Of a DNA stretch of 9,987 nucleotides, positions 6,790 to 9,987 are shown piece by piece; position 1 is the stretch's first letter, and each line of letters starts with the position of its first letter. This stretch comes from an uncultured Bacteroidales bacterium (GTDB taxonomy: Bacteria > Bacteroidota > Bacteroidia > Bacteroidales > UBA932): assembly GCA_934725285.1 (NCBI GenBank), contig CAKVBK010000064.1, positions 1 to 9,987 on the forward strand. The letters are read 5' to 3'. A program made the translations under genes and the position numbers. The notes beneath the pieces were generated by a model. It worked only from the letters and a program-made list of their open reading frames with translations. It made no database searches and was not told the origin of the DNA.

Positions 6790-7512
6790 CTACTTTCCCG
6801 TCATCAGATCGCTCATCGCCAGATTGATGAGTATGTAGCCCAAGAAACTGGTCAGGAATATGAACGACCAGTGGGAGCGCTCTACAAGCGCGATGATTAT
6901 CGCAAGACAGACGATGACAAGAAAGGCGATTCTCTTCGCCACCTCCAGTTTAGATGCCTTCTTCCCGCCACCGAACTTCATAGAGAACATAGGGATCTCG
7001 CTGACCAGAAGGTAGCATAGAACCAGTGTCAGGACCGGGATGAAAACCGGGGCCGCGCACCAATGCGCAAGAAAGCAGTCCGGCCTTACTGTCACAAGAG
7101 TCGCAAGCGAGCCGCAGACCATCGCGGCCGCCGGAGTTGGTAGACCGATAAAACTGTCGTGCTGACGCTCGTCCAGATTGAACTTGGCGAGCCTCAAGGC
7201 TGAGAACGCCGCGAGAACAAGCGGCAAATATTTCAGGATCAGGATGTCCGTCCCGCTTATCTGGTACAGCATCACGGCCGGCAGCACCCCGAAGCTGACA
7301 TCATCCGCCAGCGAATCCAATTCCTTTCCTATTTCTGAATACGCCTTGAGAAGCCTTGCTGCCAGACCGTCGCAGAAATCAAAGACGGCGGCGAGAATCA
7401 TCAGCGCGAACCCAAGCTCCAGCCGTCCGCCCAAAGAAGCGATTACCCCCAGAACTCCGCACAGGAGGTTCATAGAGGTAATCGTGTTGGGAATATGCTT
7501 TACGATGTTCAT
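6790..7512 (-). CDS. pssA: CDP-diacylglycerol--serine O-phosphatidyltransferase
   Basis: The 240-residue integral membrane protein contains the full CDP-alcohol phosphatidyltransferase motif D-x2-DG-x2-AR-x8-G-x3-D-x3-D, with D45, D48, G49, A52, R53, G62, D66 and D70. About eight hydrophobic segments surround it (for example 14-29, 33-47, 92-107, 153-173, 196-210 and 216-234). The opening HIPNTITSMNLLCG, with the serine-binding-type region FSALRLAKFN (103-112) and FIGLPTPAAA (121-130), fits the PssA subgroup rather than PgsA. It would make phosphatidylserine from CDP-diacylglycerol and serine, the precursor of phosphatidylethanolamine. Its ATG directly abuts the TAA of the peptidase gene (TAAATG, no gap), indicating translational coupling. 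No phosphatidylserine decarboxylase gene is adjacent within the window. Confidence 0.92.
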   Translation of the reverse strand: MNIVKHIPNTITSMNLLCGVLGVIASLGGRLELGFALMILAAVFDFCDGLAARLLKAYSEIGKELDSLADDVSFGVLPAVMLYQISGTDILILKYLPLVLAAFSALRLAKFNLDERQHDSFIGLPTPAAAMVCGSLATLVTVRPDCFLAHWCAAPVFIPVLTLVLCYLLVSEIPMFSMKFGGGKKASKLEVAKRIAFLVIVCLAIIIALVERSHWSFIFLTSFLGYILINLAMSDLMTGK

Positions 7513-8700
7513 TTATTTGATTCCAAGTTTCTTCTTGAGCTCCTTGGAGAGGGCATCCTTGTGGACAAGGACATCCATAGACTTGGCGCGCACGAAAGAA
7601 TCGGAGCAGTACCAGATTCCGCCGTACTTGCTGGCGGTTCCCCAAGAGTTCTTTACCATGAAATAGTTGGTGCCGTTCTGATCCTTGGCCAAACCGAAAA
7701 TCTGCATTCCGTGATCGTCAGTGGTGGTCTTGTTGTCAAAACCCTCCTGACGGGACTCCTGGGTCACAGGAGCTTCCTTTGGCAACTCGGCCGCGACTTC
7801 CTTCTTCTCACCGGCCTTGCCGACCCAGCGCTCCTGGTCTGAGCCTGAGGTTGTTTTAACGTCCTCAAGCAGCACACCGATTCCGTTTCTGGTGAAACCC
7901 TTCTCGCTCACGTCTGTTCCCCAGGCAAGAGTATAGCCCTTGTCGATGGCGCTGTAGATCACTTCCATAAACTCGTCAAGAGGGATGTTATAGGCGGAAT
8001 CCCATCTCCAGTTGTCAGAGATCTCGATGATGAACGATGCGTAGAACGGATGGTGAGTGAACGACGTAAGAGTCACATAATCAGACGGAACGATGCCCAT
8101 CTCGTCCCTGTAGGAAGCAGGGGTGTAAGTCTTGCCGTTATATTCAAAAGTCTCCGGAGTCTCGCCGAGGAAGTTGTCCACGATGGCGTCGAAGCCTTTC
8201 TTCCAGTTTGTGGAAAGGGTTCTATTTGGGTTCTTGGCGATGGCCTCGACATAAGCCTTTGTGGTGGCGTCGAGTTCTCCGTGAATCGGAAGCGGCTGGA
8301 GTCCAGGCATAGCGCTCTGAGGCACAAGACCGTAGTCCTCAATGACGTGGAGAACGTCATCGGCCTCGGAACCCGAAGCGAAATTGATATTGCCGTCCGT
8401 GCGGACATATTTCACAGCCCTGTCCTTGTAGGAATGAGAGATGACGAACATCTCGGAGAAGTCCGGATAGAGGGTTGTGTCTTTGATATTCTTGATCCTT
8501 ATGGCCTCTGACTCAAGGAATCCGAGGGTCGAGAAACACCAGCATGTACCGGAACGGTACTGGTTCTTCACTGATGTGATAGGGTTCTCCTTAACCACGG
8601 TGAACTTGTAGTCCGCCTCCGGCTGGGCTGGCTTTGGCTGCGCCGAGGCAGCAAGAGGAATGATGGCTGCGGCAACGGCAGCGACGATGATTCTCTTCAT
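7513..8700 (-). CDS. Exported C1B cysteine peptidase (bleomycin hydrolase / aminopeptidase C-like)
   Basis: The 395-residue protein starts with a clear signal peptide (MKRIIVAAVAAAIIPLAASA, cleavage expected after residue 20), so it should act in the periplasm or outside. The catalytic elements of peptidase family C1B follow: Q47 and Cys53 in NQYRSGTCWCFST (46-58), His330 in TTTDDHGMQIFG (325-336) and Asn351 in FMVKNSWG (347-354). The family removes N-terminal residues from peptides and classically forms hexameric self-compartmentalised particles in the cytosol. Exported members such as this one may serve peptide scavenging, which is inference. Residues about 283-323 form a charged, probably flexible insert before the catalytic His. 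It lies 12 bp after the rubrerythrin stop and abuts pssA, so it is an internal operon gene. Confidence 0.9.
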   Translation of the reverse strand: MKRIIVAAVAAAIIPLAASAQPKPAQPEADYKFTVVKENPITSVKNQYRSGTCWCFSTLGFLESEAIRIKNIKDTTLYPDFSEMFVISHSYKDRAVKYVRTDGNINFASGSEADDVLHVIEDYGLVPQSAMPGLQPLPIHGELDATTKAYVEAIAKNPNRTLSTNWKKGFDAIVDNFLGETPETFEYNGKTYTPASYRDEMGIVPSDYVTLTSFTHHPFYASFIIEISDNWRWDSAYNIPLDEFMEVIYSAIDKGYTLAWGTDVSEKGFTRNGIGVLLEDVKTTSGSDQERWVGKAGEKKEVAAELPKEAPVTQESRQEGFDNKTTTDDHGMQIFGLAKDQNGTNYFMVKNSWGTASKYGGIWYCSDSFVRAKSMDVLVHKDALSKELKKKLGIK

Positions 8701-8712
8701 ATATTCAATTAA

Positions 8713-9252
8713 TTAATAATTTTCAGCCTTTACTTGGAAATAACTTCTCGGGTGCTTGCAGACCGGGCAGACCTCCGGAGCCCTCTTGCCGATCACAATG
8801 TGTCCGCAGTTCGAGCACTCCCAGATCATGTCCTCATCCTTGGAGAACACAACAGCGTCCTGAACGTTCTTCAACAGTTTCCTGTAGCGTTCCTCGTGGG
8901 TCTTCTCGATCGCCCCGACCTTCTCGAACAGAAAAGCGATCTCGTCGAACCCTTCCTCCTTGGCCGTCTTCGCGAACCCGGCATACATATCCGTCCACTC
9001 GTAGTTCTCTCCAGAAGCGGCGTCAGCAAGATTCTCCTCCGTGGAAGGCACACCACCATCGTGCAGAAGCTTGAACCAGATCTTGGCGTGCTCCTTCTCG
9101 TTCTTGGCCGTCTCCTCGAACAGCCTGCCAATCTGCACATAGCCATCCTTTGCAGCCTTCGAGGCATAATACAAATACTTGGTATGAGCCTGACTCTCCC
9201 CCGCGAACGCGGTGCGCAGGTTCTCCTCGGTCTTCGATCCTTTAAGTTCCAT
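8713..9252 (-). CDS. rbr: Rubrerythrin
   Basis: The 179-residue protein combines an N-terminal ferritin-like four-helix diiron domain with a C-terminal rubredoxin domain. Visible iron-ligand elements are FAGES with E19, the ExxH pair E52/H55 (EKEHA), the EEGFDEIA region (99-106) and the second ExxH pair E116/H119 (IEKTHEERY). The rubredoxin [Fe(SCys)4] site is C146-x2-C149 and C162-x2-C165. Rubrerythrins reduce hydrogen peroxide in anaerobes and microaerophiles, taking electrons through the rubredoxin-like site. Length and spacing are normal. It is the first gene of the four-gene minus-strand operon. ATG at 9252 ([12 protein letters not shown]) is the standard family start, with A/T-rich sequence upstream and no Shine-Dalgarno. 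The probable promoter lies about 180 bp upstream. Confidence 0.96.
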   Translation of the reverse strand: MELKGSKTEENLRTAFAGESQAHTKYLYYASKAAKDGYVQIGRLFEETAKNEKEHAKIWFKLLHDGGVPSTEENLADAASGENYEWTDMYAGFAKTAKEEGFDEIAFLFEKVGAIEKTHEERYRKLLKNVQDAVVFSKDEDMIWECSNCGHIVIGKRAPEVCPVCKHPRSYFQVKAENY

Positions 9253-9431
9253 AATCTATGAATATTAAATATTACCTTTCCGTGTTCATTCTCGTGCCTT
9301 CGCCGGTCCTTCGTATTTTCTACCACGACCACACTTCATCCTCAGATTCCATCGACAGCCACATCCCGTCACCAGATCCACGTCTTCCGTCATCCATCAT
9401 CCTCCTTCAAGACGCACCGGCTCCAACCTTG

Positions 9432-9439
9432 CAAATGTA
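9432..9439 (-). promoter_or_regulatory. Bacteroidota -7 box (TACATTTG), probable rubrerythrin operon promoter
   Basis: TACATTTG on the minus strand matches TAnnTTTG. It lies just past the putative terminator of the upstream gene and is the best -7 match I see before rbr. Transcription starting near 9425 would give a leader of about 170 bases. No convincing -33 TTTG is present at the usual distance. Confidence 0.55.
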
Positions 9440-9457
9440 ATAAAAATACCCTGATTA

Positions 9458-9484
9458 AGAAAGCCCAGCCTACCTGAGCCCTTT
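9458..9484 (-). terminator. Weak terminator-like hairpin after the duplicated-domain ORF
   Basis: Right after the TGA at 9487-9485, the minus strand can form a stem of AAAG plus CTCAG (with a GG bulge between) against CTGGG plus CTTT, around a GTAGG loop, with one G-U pair. Only a short run, TTTCTT, follows, so this is a tentative call based on position and symmetry. Confidence 0.35.
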
Positions 9485-9937
9485 TCATTTCTTGAAGAAC
9501 TGTCCGGCATCAAACGAATCTGTGACATTGACGAAGCCCTTGTCATGTCTGTACAGGAACGGAGAGTAACGAAAACGGGCAAAAAGTCTGACATCATTGA
9601 ACCTATATTCAACGTTCTTTATCTCATAGAAATCCGAGCTCACCTTATCGACCACCTCCACCTCGAATATTCCCTTTTCAAGTTCTGTCTTGACGAAGCA
9701 GCGTCCATCCAGTTCCAGGCAATCGTAAGCCCGCTCAGCGTCTGACCGTGAAACCTCGACGTAGAACTCTTTGATGTCAGACGCATCCTTCTTCTTGTAA
9801 TATTCCGCCGCGTCAAGCGAGTTCGTCACCTTGAGAATCCCCTCGTCATATTTGTAGAGAGACTCCGAATAGCGGAAGTACATAAAATACTTGGTGTCAC
9901 GGATCGCATATAACTTCGAATCCAGCTTCTCCACCAA
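9485..9937 (-). CDS. Hypothetical protein with an internal duplication, non-ATG start
   Basis: The open frame gives about 150 residues from a TTG at 9937 (a GTG follows at once), ending in TGA at 9487-9485. An in-frame TGA lies four codons upstream and there is no in-frame ATG near the beginning, so the start is uncertain and the ORF could be the 3' remnant of a longer gene. The protein is rich in Tyr, Phe, Lys and Asp and has two related segments: residues 21-49 (FRYSESLYKYDEG, then TNSLDAA) and 122-150 (FRYSPFLYRHDKG, then TDSFDAG), about 15 of 29 positions identical at an offset of 101 residues. The sequences just before each (LYAIRDTKYF and FYEIKNVEYRF) also correspond. It has no signal peptide from this start and I recognise no family. 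The second unit ends exactly at the C-terminus. Confidence 0.55.
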   Translation of the reverse strand: MVEKLDSKLYAIRDTKYFMYFRYSESLYKYDEGILKVTNSLDAAEYYKKKDASDIKEFYVEVSRSDAERAYDCLELDGRCFVKTELEKGIFEVEVVDKVSSDFYEIKNVEYRFNDVRLFARFRYSPFLYRHDKGFVNVTDSFDAGQFFKK

Positions 9938-9987
9938 TTTATCCGTTGATCAGTTTTCGTTAATCAGCTGAAAGTTAAGGAGAAAAT

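Noticed and set aside
6244..7020. Plus-strand open frame of 258 residues
   Set aside because: It lies antisense to the hydrolase and pssA genes, whose motifs are clear, and its translation has no recognisable domain.

Overview
The window looks like chromosomal DNA from a member of the Bacteroidota, most likely Bacteroidales. Four upstream regions carry matches to the Bacteroidota -7 promoter motif TAnnTTTG. Starts that I checked lack Shine-Dalgarno sequences and sit behind A/T-rich leaders. Several proteins (secreted C1B peptidase, rubrerythrin, PssA, WRN-type exonuclease) fit that group. Base composition is moderate (about half GC by eye), so I do not assign a family or genus. All three stop codons are used as ordinary stops.

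Layout: a tRNA-Cys(GCA) gene with a terminator-like hairpin lies at the left edge (6-108). The 110-244 stretch shows nothing I can name. A minus-strand gene for a small exported protein (796 down to 245) has its own promoter-like box but is broken by one in-frame TAA. Then comes a minus-strand cluster read from 3520 down to 924: a cysteine-rich lipoprotein, a 3'-5' exonuclease and an RlmI-type 23S rRNA methyltransferase, each overlapping the next by 23-29 bp. A divergent intergenic region (3521-3721) holds two back-to-back -7 boxes. The right-hand one faces a two-gene plus-strand operon, a fold-type I aminotransferase and a glycerate kinase joined by a TAATG stop/start overlap.

The glycerate kinase gene converges on a second minus-strand operon (9252 down to 6079): rubrerythrin, exported bleomycin-hydrolase-like C1B peptidase, phosphatidylserine synthase and a small alpha/beta hydrolase. 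The 96 bp between the convergent stops is almost entirely a tandem repeat of about 50 bp that also covers the last codons of both genes. The rubrerythrin operon has a promoter-like box about 180 bp upstream of its first codon. At the right edge is a minus-strand gene without an ATG start whose protein contains an internal duplication.

Most genes are housekeeping or metabolic. I see no mobile element, phage gene, defence system, CRISPR array or biosynthetic cluster. The less ordinary parts are the repeat between convergent genes, the nonsense-interrupted exported protein, the overlapping divergent promoters, the uncharacterised lipoprotein and the duplicated-domain ORF at the right edge.
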